A stretch of DNA of 64,000 bases from Streptomyces sp. (GCF_019510245.1 NZ_JAEKKT010000140.1:62001-126000), one strand, 5' to 3'; positions 23,281 to 31,431 are shown, counted from the stretch's first letter. The notes: generated by a model from the letters alone, not told the origin. A program made the numbers and translations.

Positions 23281-25347
23281 TCAGGCCGCGACCGGCTGCC
23301 GGTCCTCCTTCGCGGTCGCGGCCGTCCCGGCGGAGCCGCCCGCCGAGGCCTGCTGGGCCGGCTTGCGCAGGCCCTTGAGGACGACGACCAGGGCCGTGGT
23401 GACGCAGACACCGGCGGCGATGGCGATCAGGTAGAGGAACGGGTTGCCGATCAGCGGGACCACGAAGATCCCGCCGTGCGGGGCGCGCAGCGTGGCGCCG
23501 AAGGCCATCGACAGCGCGCCGGTGATGGCACCGCCCACCATCGAGGACGGGATGACGCGCAGCGGGTCGGCGGCCGCGAACGGGATCGCGCCCTCGGAGA
23601 TGAAGGAGGCGCCCAGCACCCAGGCCGCCTTGCCGTTCTCGCGCTCGGTCTCGGTGAAGAGCTTGCCGCGCACGGTCGTCGCGAGGGCCATCGCCAGCGG
23701 CGGGACCATGCCGGCCGCCATGACCGCCGCCATGATCTTCATCGCGGAGTCACTGGGGTTGGAGACCGCGATACCGGCGGTGGCGAAGGTGTACGCGACC
23801 TTGTTGACGGGGCCGCCGAGGTCGAAGCACATCATCAGGCCGAGCAGGGCGCCGAGCAGGATGGCGTTGGAGCCGGAGAGGCCGTTCAGCCAGTCGGTCA
23901 TGCCCTTCTGCGCGGAGGCGATGGGCTTGCCGACCACGACGAACATCAGGAAGCCGACGATCGCCGTGGAGATCAGCGGGATGACCACCACCGGCATGAT
24001 GCCGCGCAGCACCTTCGGGATGTCGATCTTCTGGATCGCCATCACCACGCCACCGGCCAGCAGACCGGCGACGAGGCCGCCGAGGAAGCCGGCGTTGATC
24101 GTGGAGGCGATCATGCCGCCCACGAAACCGGGGACCAGGCCGGGCCGGTCGGCCATGCCGTAGGCGATGTAGCCCGCCAGGACGGGCACCAGGAAGCCGA
24201 AGGCGACGGCGCCGATCTGGAACATCAGGGCGGCCCAGCTGTCGGTCTGCGTCCACACGAAGTGGTTGAGCACCGACGGCGCCGACTTGACCTCGTAGCC
24301 GCCGATCGCGAACCCGAGGGCGATCAGCAGACCGCCGGCCGCGACGAACGGGACCATGTAGCTCACGCCGGACATCAGCCACTTGCGCAGCTTGGTGCCG
24401 TAGCCCTCGCCGGCCTCGCCCGCGCGCTCCACCGGGGTGGCCGGGGCGGAGCCGGACGTCACCTCGCCGCGGGCCGCCTTGGCGCGGACCTCGCCGATCA
24501 GCTCGGCGGGGCGGTTGATGCCTGCCTTCACGCCGACGTCGACGGTCGGCTTGCCGGCGAAGCGGTCCTTGTCGCGGACGGGCACGTCGTGCGCGAAGAT
24601 CACGCCGTCCGCCGCCGCGATGGCCTCGGGGTCGAGCCGGGTGAAACCGGCCGAGCCCTGCGTCTCGACGACGAGCTCGACGCCCGCCTCGCGGCCCGCG
24701 TTCTCCAGCGACTCGGCCGCCATGTAGGTGTGGGCGATGCCGGTCGGGCAGGAGGTGACGGCGACGATGCGGAACGGGCGCTCACCGGCCTTGGGGCCTG
24801 CGTCCCCGGTGGCCGCTGCGGTGCCGGCGGAGGCCGCCACCGGCGCCGCAGCGGGGTTCTGAGGGGCGCTCGCGGCCGCCGCCGCGCCCTCGGTGGGCGC
24901 GGGCGTCTCGTCGCCGCGGATCAGCGCTGCCGCCGTCCGCGCGTCGCCCGCCGACCGCAGCGCGTCCGTGAACTCGCTGTTCATCAGCTGGCGGGCCAGC
25001 GAGGAGAGGATCGTGAGGTGGGCGTCGTCGGCGCCGGCGGGGGCCGCGATCAGGAAGATCAGGTCGGCCGGGCCGTCGGGGGCGCCGAAGTCGACGCCGG
25101 CAGCGCTGCGCCCGAAGGCCAGCGTCGGCTCGGTGACGTGGACGCTGCGGCAGTGCGGGATGCCGATGCCGCCGTCGAGACCGGTCGGCATCTGGGCCTC
25201 GCGGGCGGCCACGTCGGCGAGGAAGCCCTCGAGGTCGGTCACCCGGCCCAGGGCCACCATGCGCTCGGCGAGGGCGCGCGCCGCCGCTTCCTTGGTTTCG
25301 GCGGACAGGTCGAGATCGACCAGGTCCGCGGTGATCATGTCGCTCAT
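23281..25347 (-). CDS. fruA: Fructose-specific PTS transporter subunit EIIABC
   Basis: A 688-residue fused PTS permease that phosphorylates fructose to fructose-1-phosphate during uptake. EIIA occupies residues 1-148 with phospho-His65 in GIGIPHCRSVH; an Ala/Pro-rich linker follows to about 188; EIIB spans about 192-290 with phospho-Cys200 in VAVTSCPTGIAHTYMAAE; EIIC, with multiple TM helices, runs from about 315 to 675 (SYMVPFVAAGGLLIALGF, GGPVNKVAYTFATAGI, HGGIFVVPLIGNPFLYL). ATG at 25347 has AGGAG six bases upstream. Downstream of fruR and fruK, separated from fruK by a 253-bp stretch that is itself an open frame. Confidence 0.97.
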   Translation of the reverse strand: MSDMITADLVDLDLSAETKEAAARALAERMVALGRVTDLEGFLADVAAREAQMPTGLDGGIGIPHCRSVHVTEPTLAFGRSAAGVDFGAPDGPADLIFLIAAPAGADDAHLTILSSLARQLMNSEFTDALRSAGDARTAAALIRGDETPAPTEGAAAAASAPQNPAAAPVAASAGTAAATGDAGPKAGERPFRIVAVTSCPTGIAHTYMAAESLENAGREAGVELVVETQGSAGFTRLDPEAIAAADGVIFAHDVPVRDKDRFAGKPTVDVGVKAGINRPAELIGEVRAKAARGEVTSGSAPATPVERAGEAGEGYGTKLRKWLMSGVSYMVPFVAAGGLLIALGFAIGGYEVKSAPSVLNHFVWTQTDSWAALMFQIGAVAFGFLVPVLAGYIAYGMADRPGLVPGFVGGMIASTINAGFLGGLVAGLLAGGVVMAIQKIDIPKVLRGIMPVVVIPLISTAIVGFLMFVVVGKPIASAQKGMTDWLNGLSGSNAILLGALLGLMMCFDLGGPVNKVAYTFATAGIAVSNPSDSAMKIMAAVMAAGMVPPLAMALATTVRGKLFTETERENGKAAWVLGASFISEGAIPFAAADPLRVIPSSMVGGAITGALSMAFGATLRAPHGGIFVVPLIGNPFLYLIAIAAGVCVTTALVVVLKGLRKPAQQASAGGSAGTAATAKEDRQPVAA

Positions 25348-25604
25348 CGCGGGCTCCTATGCACGCGTATCGCCCGGAGTGTGGGGTGGGCGGGGGTGGG
25401 GACGGGGGTGCCGTGGGGGGCGGGTCGGGAGACGGGGCCGGGGAAGCCCCGCCTCCCGGGGACGGCGGGGCGGCTCAGGGTGCCCCGCCGGCCCGTCGGC
25501 GCGGCGAGTAACGAGACGCCCTGCCGCTCCTGGGCCGGTTGTCGGCGGGCGGCGCCGGGCAGGGGCGCGGCGGGGTGGGCGGTCGTACGAATCTGGGTCC
25601 TCAT
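25344..25604 (-). CDS. Possible 86-residue ORF bridging fruK and fruA
   Basis: An open frame from ATG 25604, overlapping the fruK stop in ATGA, to TGA 25344, overlapping the fruA start in ATGA. About 88% of its codons end in G or C, including one TTA codon (in TCG TTA CTC), which would make it bldA-dependent. The product would be Arg/Pro-rich, with no recognisable domain. The exact 4-bp overlaps at both ends are hard to reach by chance, but low-complexity sequence and G-tracts on the opposite strand also fit a non-coding spacer. Confidence 0.35.
   Translation of the reverse strand: MRTQIRTTAHPAAPLPGAARRQPAQERQGVSLLAAPTGRRGTLSRPAVPGRRGFPGPVSRPAPHGTPVPTPAHPTLRAIRVHRSPR
25381..25431 (+). repeat. 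G-rich tract with quadruplex potential between fruK and fruA
   Basis: Eight or so runs of three to six G occur on the plus strand, spaced by 1-4 bases (GGGGTGGGCGGGGGTGGGG begins near 25383). On the fru mRNA this region is C-rich; the plus strand is its template. Confidence 0.4.
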
Positions 25605-26581
25605 GACACCGGCTCCGTCAGTTCGCGGTCGACGGGTACGACGTCGGTGACGGTGACCGCCGTCGGGTCCAGGTCGGCCGGGGTGGGCATCACGCTGCCG
25701 GGCAGCTGGACGGCGGCGGCGCCGTGCGCTACGGCGGAGACGAGGGCCTTCGGGCCGCTGCCACCGGCGACGAGGAAGCCGGCGAGGGAGGAGTCGCCGG
25801 CGCCGACGTTGCTGCGCACGGTGGCCACGCGGGCGCTCGCGAACCAGGCGCCCCCGTCCTCCACGAGCAGCTGGCCGTCGGCGCCCAGGCTGGCGAGGAC
25901 GGCGCGGGCTCCCATACCGCGCAGTTCCTCGGCCGCCTTCAGCGCGTCGCCCACCGTCGCCAGGGGGCGCCCGACGGCCTCCGCCAGCTCCTCGGCGTTC
26001 GGCTTCACCACGTCGGGCTGCGCGCGCAGCGCCTCGAGCAGCGCGCGCCCCGAGGTGTCCAGCGCGATGCGTGCGCCCCCGGCGTGGGCCCGGGCGACGA
26101 CATCGGCGTACCAGGAGGGCGCGAGCCCGCGCGGCAGGCTGCCGCAGCAGGCGATCCAGTCGGCGTCGCGGGACTGCTCGCGCACGGTCTCCAGGAGCAG
26201 TTCCTGCTCCTCGGCCGAGAGTTCCGGGCCCGGCGCGTTGATCTTGGTGAGCACCCCGTCGGACTCCGCGAGGGCGATGTTGGAACGGGTGGCCCCGGCG
26301 ACCGGGACCGGCGCGACCTCGATGCCCTGGGCGTCGAGCAGGTCGGCGATCAGGGCGCCCGGCGCCCCGCCCAGGGGCAGGACGGCGACCGTGCGGCGGC
26401 CGGCGGCGGCGACCGCGCGGGAGACGTTGACGCCCTTGCCGCCGGGGTCCATGCGCTCGCCGGAGGCGCGGATGACCTCGCCGCGCTCCAGGGCCGGGAC
26501 CTCGTAGGTCCGGTCGAGGGAGGGGTTGGGGGTGACGGTGAGGATCATGCCCGTACCGATCGTGGTGCTCGTGGTGCTCAT
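25601..26581 (-). CDS. fruK: 1-phosphofructokinase
   Basis: A 326-residue PfkB-family kinase making fructose-1,6-bisphosphate from fructose-1-phosphate and ATP. Visible: MILTVTPNPSLDRTYEVPAL at about 12-31, the substrate motif RMDPGGKGVNVSRAVAAAG at about 43-61, VVKPNAEELAEAVGRPL, and the ATP/anion-hole signature VGAGDSSLAGFLVAGG at about 262-277 with the catalytic Asp. ATG at 26581 overlaps the fruR stop in ATGA; ATG at 26548 (MILTVTP) is an alternative closer to the family start. Confidence 0.96.
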   Translation of the reverse strand: MSTTSTTIGTGMILTVTPNPSLDRTYEVPALERGEVIRASGERMDPGGKGVNVSRAVAAAGRRTVAVLPLGGAPGALIADLLDAQGIEVAPVPVAGATRSNIALAESDGVLTKINAPGPELSAEEQELLLETVREQSRDADWIACCGSLPRGLAPSWYADVVARAHAGGARIALDTSGRALLEALRAQPDVVKPNAEELAEAVGRPLATVGDALKAAEELRGMGARAVLASLGADGQLLVEDGGAWFASARVATVRSNVGAGDSSLAGFLVAGGSGPKALVSAVAHGAAAVQLPGSVMPTPADLDPTAVTVTDVVPVDRELTEPVS

Positions 26582-27339
26582 GCTCGTACTACTTCCGTGC
26601 CGCCGCGCTCGATGGCGGCGGCGTCCTCGGGGCTCAGTCCGCTGTCGGTGATCAGCAGGTCCACGTCGCCCATGTCGCCGAAGCGGGCGAAGTGCTCCTG
26701 GCCGTGCTTGGCGGAGTCGGCGAGCAGGACCACCCGGCGGGCCGCGGCGACGGCCGCCCGCTTGACCGCGGCCTCGGCGAGGTCGGGGGTGGTCAGGCCC
26801 TGGTCGGCGGAGAAGCCGTTGGCGGCGACGAAGAGGACGTCGGCCCGGATCTCGCTGTACGCGCGCAGCGCCCAGGCGTCCACGGCGGCGCGCGTACGGT
26901 GCCGTACGCGCCCCCCGACGAGGTGGAGCTGGATGCCGGGGTGGTCGGCGAGGCGCGCCGCGATCGGGAGGCTGTGGGTGACGACGGTGAGGGCCGCCTC
27001 CAGCGGGATGGCCGCGGCCAGGCGGGCGACCGTGGACCCGGCGTCGAGGATCAGGGTGCCCTCGGTCGGCAGTTCCGGCACGGCGGCCTTGGCGATGCGG
27101 TCCTTCTCGTCGGCCGAGGTGGACTCGCGTTCGGCGAGGTCCGGCTCGAAGTCGAGCCGCCCGGCCGGGATGGCACCGCCGTGCACCCGGCGGACGAGGC
27201 CGGCACGGTCGAGGGCCTTCAGGTCACGGCGGATCGTCTCCTGCGTGACCTGGAACTCCTCGGCGAGCGACACGACGTCCACCCGGCCGCCGTCACGGGC
27301 GAGCCGGAGGATCTCCTGCTGCCGTTCCGGTGCGTACAT
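26578..27339 (-). CDS. fruR: DeoR-family regulator FruR of the fructose operon
   Basis: A 253-residue DeoR-type repressor. The N-terminal HTH is MYAPERQQEILRLARDGGRV then VVSLAEEFQVTQETIRRDLK (about 1-45); the sugar-phosphate-binding DeoRC domain follows (LDAGSTVARLAAAIP, VVTHSLPIAARLADHPGIQL, GLTTPDLAEAAVKRAAV, LLADSAKHGQEHFARFGDM). ATG at 27339 has GGAGG eight bases upstream and removes 23 unrelated residues of the open frame. Overlaps fruK by 4 bp, and CATGTCCGAC repeats lie upstream, so autoregulation of a fruR-fruK-fruA operon is likely. Confidence 0.93.
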   Translation of the reverse strand: MYAPERQQEILRLARDGGRVDVVSLAEEFQVTQETIRRDLKALDRAGLVRRVHGGAIPAGRLDFEPDLAERESTSADEKDRIAKAAVPELPTEGTLILDAGSTVARLAAAIPLEAALTVVTHSLPIAARLADHPGIQLHLVGGRVRHRTRAAVDAWALRAYSEIRADVLFVAANGFSADQGLTTPDLAEAAVKRAAVAAARRVVLLADSAKHGQEHFARFGDMGDVDLLITDSGLSPEDAAAIERGGTEVVRA

Positions 27340-27383
27340 GCCCTGCGCCTCCGCTCCGAGATACGTGCCACCGACGTCCGGTT

Positions 27384-27507
27384 CATGTCCGACTCGCGCC
27401 TGACTCATGTCCGACCGCGTCCGACTGATGCCCGAACTTGTGGTTTCGCGAGGAGGCTACGCCGGGATTTCCGGAAAGTAAACAGGTTCGGGCCGCAAAC
27501 GGACATG
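27384..27507. promoter_or_regulatory. CATGTCCGAC repeats upstream of fruR (candidate FruR operators)
   Basis: CATGTCCGAC is present at 27384-27393 and 27406-27415, 22 bp (two helical turns) apart; a degraded copy GATGCCCGA follows at about 27426-27434, and the inverse CGGACATG is at 27500-27507. All lie upstream of the fruR start at 27339. Confidence 0.5.
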
Positions 27508-27629
27508 ATCGGGCGTTCGGCCTGTTCAGGGCGGCTCGGAGGCGCCTCCCAGGGATCGGAGGCGCCTCCCAGGATGTCCACGCGGAAGGGCAGGCGCCCT
27601 CCGGCGCCGGGCCCTTCGACCGGAGGCGG

Positions 27630-29255
27630 TCAGTGGACGAGCTCGGGCCTCTCCTCCGCGGCGGGGAGCGGTGCCTCGCTGTCGTCCGCCTCCAGGTGCT
27701 GCGCCGGGCGTTTCGGCAGGGCGGACATCAGGAGGAAGATCACGGCCAGGACGGCGGCCACCCAGAGCAGGGCGTGCCGGAAGGCGTCCGCGAAGGCCGG
27801 ACCGACCCCAGAGGAGGTCAGGCGGTCGTCGACGACGCCGTAGAAGACCACCGAGACCAGGCCGAGGCCGAGCGCGTTGCCCATCTGCTGCACGGTGTTG
27901 ATCAGGCCGGAGGCGGAACCGGCGTGCTCGCGCGGCACCTCCGAGAGCACCGCGTCCGTCAGCGGGGCGACGATCAGGCCCATGCCCGCACCCATCACGA
28001 CCAGCGGCAGGGCCATCTGCCAGGAGGCGATGGCGAGGCCGTAGCGGTGCGACTCCCAGACGTAGAGCAGCACCCCGAGGCCCATCAGCAGGGCGCCGGC
28101 CTGGAGCACCTTGCGGCCGAAGCGCGGGACCAGTTTCTGCACGGACAGCCCGGCCGCGACCGAGACGGAGATCGAGAACGGCACCCCGGTCAGACCGGCG
28201 TGCAGCGGGCTCCAGCCCAGGCCGACCTGCATGTACAGCGTCCAGACCAGGAAGAAGATGCCGAGTGCGACACCGAAGACGGTCTGCACGGCGATGCCGG
28301 CCGCGAAGCTCTTCACCGTGAACAGGGACGGTTCGATGAGCGGGGAGCCGTCGCGGGCCGCCTTGCGGCGTTCGTAGGCGACCAGTACGGCGAAGACGAC
28401 GAGTGCGCCGGTCATCGACGCGTACCCCCACAACGGCCAGCCGAGCTCACGGCCGCGGGTCAGCGGGTAGAGCAGCATCAGCAGGCCGACGGTGACCAGG
28501 GCGACGCCGACGAGGTCCAGCCGCAGCGCGCGCGGGGCCTTGGATTCGCCGATGTAACGGCGGCCGAGGAGCAGGGCGGCGACACCGACCGGGAGGTTGA
28601 TCAGGAAGATCGGGCGCCATTCGAGGCCGAGGAGGTCCCACTCGGTGAGGAGCGCGCCGAGCAGCGGGCCGGAGACCGCGCCCAGGCCGACGATCGCGCC
28701 GAACAGGCCGAAGACCTTGCCGCGCTCGTGGGCCGGGAAGGTGGCGTGCACGATCGACAGGACCTGCGGGACCATCAGCGCGGCCATGGCGCCCTGCAGG
28801 ATGCGGGAGGCGACCAGCATTTCCGGGTTCGCGGCGAAGCCGCAGAGGGCCGAGGCGAGGGTGAAGCCGGCGACGCCGATCAGGAACAGCCGTTTGCGGC
28901 CGTGGATGTCGCCGAGACGGCCGCCGGTGATCAGGCCGGCGGCGAAGGCGAGGGCGTAGCCGGCGGTTATCCACTGGATCTGGCTGAAGGAGGCACCGGC
29001 GTCCCGCTGGATGGAGGGGATGGCGATGTTGACGATCGTGACGTCGACGAGGTCCATGAAGGCGGCCGTCATGACGATCGCCAAGGCCAGCCAGCGGTGC
29101 GGTGCACCGGGGGAGGCCGACGGTTCGAGCGCCGTCGGGGTCGGTGTGGTGGTGGTGTCCGTGCCGGTTCGTCGTGGCTGATTGCGCACCGCGGCGGAGC
29201 CGCTGATCGATACAGTCCCGTGCCCCTTCAGGGCGCCTGTGGCCGTGGAAGTCAT
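27630..29255 (-). CDS. MFS transporter, DHA2 (EmrB/QacA) type
   Basis: A 541-residue, 14-TM drug:H+ antiporter-like protein. A disordered ~50-residue N-terminus precedes helix 1 (WLALAIVMTAAFMDLVDVTI with VNIAIPSIQRD). The loop 2-3 motif is GGRLGDIHGRKRLFLIG and motif C is seen around GAIVGLGAVSGPLLGALLTE. The C-terminus is acidic. The substrate is unknown. ATG at 29255. It is divergent from a WYL-domain regulator, with the inverted repeat CACTAGG-N11-CCTAGTG between them. Confidence 0.92.
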   Translation of the reverse strand: MTSTATGALKGHGTVSISGSAAVRNQPRRTGTDTTTTPTPTALEPSASPGAPHRWLALAIVMTAAFMDLVDVTIVNIAIPSIQRDAGASFSQIQWITAGYALAFAAGLITGGRLGDIHGRKRLFLIGVAGFTLASALCGFAANPEMLVASRILQGAMAALMVPQVLSIVHATFPAHERGKVFGLFGAIVGLGAVSGPLLGALLTEWDLLGLEWRPIFLINLPVGVAALLLGRRYIGESKAPRALRLDLVGVALVTVGLLMLLYPLTRGRELGWPLWGYASMTGALVVFAVLVAYERRKAARDGSPLIEPSLFTVKSFAAGIAVQTVFGVALGIFFLVWTLYMQVGLGWSPLHAGLTGVPFSISVSVAAGLSVQKLVPRFGRKVLQAGALLMGLGVLLYVWESHRYGLAIASWQMALPLVVMGAGMGLIVAPLTDAVLSEVPREHAGSASGLINTVQQMGNALGLGLVSVVFYGVVDDRLTSSGVGPAFADAFRHALLWVAAVLAVIFLLMSALPKRPAQHLEADDSEAPLPAAEERPELVH

Positions 29256-29273
29256 GTTCGTACCGTAGGGACG

Positions 29274-29298
29274 CACTAGGCCAGATTCTGTCCTAGTG
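29274..29298. promoter_or_regulatory. Inverted repeat CACTAGG-N11-CCTAGTG between MFS and WYL regulator
   Basis: Perfect 7-bp arms (29274-29280 and 29292-29298) with an 11-bp spacer lie in the 62-bp divergent region, close to both start codons. A candidate operator for the adjacent WYL/HTH regulator. Confidence 0.5.
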
Positions 29299-29317
29299 GT
29301 GAGGCATGCTCGGGTGC

Positions 29318-30289
29318 ATGACGACAGACACTCCCGCTCGGCTGCTCCAGTTGCTGTCTCTTCTCCAGACACCCCGTGAATGGCCCGGCGGTGAGCTCGC
29401 CGACCGTCTCGGGGTGTCGCGGCGTACCGTGCGGCGCGACATCGACCGGCTGCGGGAGCTGGGGTATCCCGTCGAGGCCAGCAAGGGGGCCGACGGGGGC
29501 TACCGGCTGGTCGCCGGGAAGGCGATGCCGCCGCTGCTGCTCGACGACGAGGAGACCGTCGCCATCGCGGTCGGGCTGCGGGCCGGGGCGGGGCATGCCG
29601 TGGCGGGGGTGGACGAGGCGTCGGTGCGGGCGCTGGCGAAGCTGGAGCAGGTACTGCCGGCCCGGCTGCGGCACCGGGTGACCACGCTCCAGGCCGCGAC
29701 CACACCGCTGACCAGCGGGGACGGGGCGAGCATCGCGCCCGAGACGCTGACCGTGATGGCGTCGGCGGTCGCGGGGCGGGAGCGGTTGCGGTTCGCGTAC
29801 CGGGCGGCGGACGGGAGTGAGACCCGGCGGCAGGCGGAGCCGTACCGGCTGGTGTCGACGGGGCGGCGGTGGTACCTCGTGGCGTACGACCTCGATCGCG
29901 GCGACTGGCGGACGTTCCGGGTCGACCGGGTGAGCGAGCCGTTCGCCACCGGGGCGCGGTTCGCTCCGCGGGAGATGCCGACGGGGAGTGCGGCGGAATA
30001 CTTGCGGCGGTCCATCCAGCGGCGGCAGGAGACGTACCGGTTCGCTGTCGCGTTCGCCGGGTCGGCGGCGGAGGTGGGGGCCCGGCTGCCGGGGTGGCTG
30101 GGGACGCCGGTGGCCGAGGAAGGGGGCGGCGGCTGGTGCGTGCTGCGGGGGGACACCGGGGAGCCGGTGGAGTGGCTGGCCGTGCGGCTGGCGACGGTGG
30201 GGTGCGAGTTCGTGGTGCGGGAGCCTGCGGAACTGGTGTCGTGCGTGCGGGAGTTGGGGGGCCGGTTGAGCCGGGCCGGGGGCGGGTGA
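29318..30289 (+). CDS. YafY-type HTH and WYL-domain transcriptional regulator
   Basis: A 323-residue regulator. HTH_11 is at residues 1-60 (ARLLQLLSLLQTPREWPGGE, then LADRLGVSRRTVRRDIDRL), and the WYL ligand/nucleotide-sensing domain is at about 135-215 (LRFAYRAADGSETRRQAEPY, RLVSTGRRWYLVAYDLDRGD), followed by a WCX C-terminal extension ending in a Gly-rich tail. ATG at 29318 gives the usual MTTDTPARLL start; ATG at 29306 is four codons upstream. Divergent from the DHA2 transporter, its likely target. Confidence 0.9.
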   Translation: MTTDTPARLLQLLSLLQTPREWPGGELADRLGVSRRTVRRDIDRLRELGYPVEASKGADGGYRLVAGKAMPPLLLDDEETVAIAVGLRAGAGHAVAGVDEASVRALAKLEQVLPARLRHRVTTLQAATTPLTSGDGASIAPETLTVMASAVAGRERLRFAYRAADGSETRRQAEPYRLVSTGRRWYLVAYDLDRGDWRTFRVDRVSEPFATGARFAPREMPTGSAAEYLRRSIQRRQETYRFAVAFAGSAAEVGARLPGWLGTPVAEEGGGGWCVLRGDTGEPVEWLAVRLATVGCEFVVREPAELVSCVRELGGRLSRAGGG

Positions 30290-30297
30290 GGAGTGCG

Positions 30298-30321
30298 GGT
30301 GGGTGGGGCGGGGGGTGGGGA
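30298..30321 (+). repeat. G-rich quadruplex-like tract
   Basis: GGGTGGGTGGGGCGGGGGG followed by TGGGG, just after the stop of the WYL regulator gene. Confidence 0.35.
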
Positions 30322-30348
30322 GGCTTACCGGCGCTTGCAGGGTGCCAC

Positions 30349-30486
30349 CCCCAGCCTTCGGCCGGGGGACCCCCAGCGCCCACCCGTGCCGCCCTGCGGC
30401 ACGCCTGCCCGCAGCTATGTATGCAGCTGACGCGACTGCAGCGCCCCGTCAGGGGCGCTGGGGGTACCCCCAGCCGAAGGCTGGGG
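30349..30486. repeat. Long inverted repeat (about 32-bp arms), Streptomyces REP-like element
   Basis: The left arm 30349-30380 and right arm 30454-30486 are reverse complements with one mismatch and one gap; each contains CCCCAGCCTTCGGC and ACCCCCAGCGCC. The 73-bp loop and the following AACTGCGCGACCAGCCCCC (30490-30508) resemble sequences I recall as very common between Streptomyces genes. It separates the WYL gene and the convergent tetR. Confidence 0.65.
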
Positions 30487-30528
30487 AGGAACTGCGCGAC
30501 CAGCCCCCACCCGCCCGCAGCCGAACGG

Positions 30529-31203
30529 CTACGTGCCGCCGGGGCCCTCCCACGCGAACCCTCGCAGTGCCGTCAGGTTCTGGAGCGCCAGGGCCGCCGG
30601 CCCCTCCGGCCCCGTGGGGGCGGCCGTGCCCGACGCCCAGGACTCGACCGCCACCCGCACCGCCGCGCCGGCCACCGCCGCCGCGAAGCGGAGGTGAGCA
30701 GGCGGGGCAACGTTGTCGGCCGGGGTGGACGTGCGTTCCGCCAGGATCGACGTCAGGAGCTGGTCCGAGGACTGGCACACCTCCGCCCACACCTTCCGCA
30801 GCGCCGGGCTCGTGTCGGCCAGGTGGATCAGCGTGCGGACCCAGTCCCAGGAGGCCGCGGAGACCCCGGCGCCAGGCAGCAGGGTGTGCCGGACGGCGTG
30901 CTCGAGGGCCTCGGGGACGGAGAGGGACGCGGGGGCCGACCGTACCGCCTCCGCCCAGCGGCGGGCGCCCGCCGCGTAGAGCGGGGCCACCGCCTCCTCC
31001 TTCGTGGCGAAGTAGCGGTAGAACGTGCGGGGTGCGATGCCCGCGGCGTGTGCGATGTCCTCGGCGCGCGTGGCCCGCAGTCCCCGCCGTACGAAGAGGC
31101 CTGCGGCCGCCCGGGCGATCTCCATGCGGGTCTCCGCCTTGCGCCGTTCCGTGAGGGAGAGGGGGGCGGGGTCCTGCGTGGGGGTGCTGCCGGTGGTGCT
31201 CAT
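30529..31203 (-). CDS. TetR family transcriptional regulator
   Basis: A 224-residue TetR protein. Its HTH spans about 20-67 (TRMEIARAAAGLFVRRGLRA, EDIAHAAGIAPRTFYRYFAT with the usual YFATKEE end). The ligand domain ends with a C-terminal-like segment AVAGAAVRVAVESW. By gene order next to hrdD it would be the counterpart of S. coelicolor SCO3201 (from memory). ATG at 31203. A perfect palindrome lies 21 bp upstream, so autorepression is likely. Confidence 0.9.
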   Translation of the reverse strand: MSTTGSTPTQDPAPLSLTERRKAETRMEIARAAAGLFVRRGLRATRAEDIAHAAGIAPRTFYRYFATKEEAVAPLYAAGARRWAEAVRSAPASLSVPEALEHAVRHTLLPGAGVSAASWDWVRTLIHLADTSPALRKVWAEVCQSSDQLLTSILAERTSTPADNVAPPAHLRFAAAVAGAAVRVAVESWASGTAAPTGPEGPAALALQNLTALRGFAWEGPGGT

Positions 31204-31223
31204 CTCGGCAGGCTATGCCCATG

Positions 31224-31238
31224 TGGCAGAATCTGCCA
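31224..31238. promoter_or_regulatory. Palindromic operator TGGCAGA-A-TCTGCCA upstream of tetR
   Basis: A perfect 7-1-7 palindrome 21 bp upstream of the tetR start codon, in the size range of TetR-family operators. Confidence 0.6.
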
Positions 31239-31240
31239 TC

Positions 31241-31281
31241 CGGTGGTTCACCCCGTGGTTCAGGTACGGGGTGAACCACCG
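31241..31281. terminator. Hairpin with 16-bp arms upstream of tetR
   Basis: CGGTGGTTCACCCCGT (31241-31256) pairs perfectly with ACGGGGTGAACCACCG (31266-31281). It may terminate transcription arriving from hrdD or act as a second regulatory element for tetR. Confidence 0.5.
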
Positions 31282-31384
31282 TTTCAGCATGCCCGGCGGC
31301 ACCGGGCCAGGGCAATCACGGGCCCAGCGCCCCAGCGGGGAGCCCTGGCGGGAAGCCCTTGTGGAGAGCCTCCGCGCAGAGGTG

Positions 31385-31431
31385 GAGCCGGGCTCCGGCA
31401 CCCGGGGGGGTTGGGCGCCGGAGCCCGGCTC
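31385..31431. terminator. Hairpin downstream of hrdD
   Basis: GAGCCGGGCTCCGGC (31385-31399) pairs perfectly with GCCGGAGCCCGGCTC (31417-31431). A strong GC stem 320 bp past the hrdD stop on the reverse strand. Confidence 0.55.

Noticed and set aside
27630..30383. Extension of the DHA2 transporter frame to 917 codons
   Set aside because: The added N-terminus is antisense to the WYL regulator and is low-complexity; ATG 29255 fits the family.
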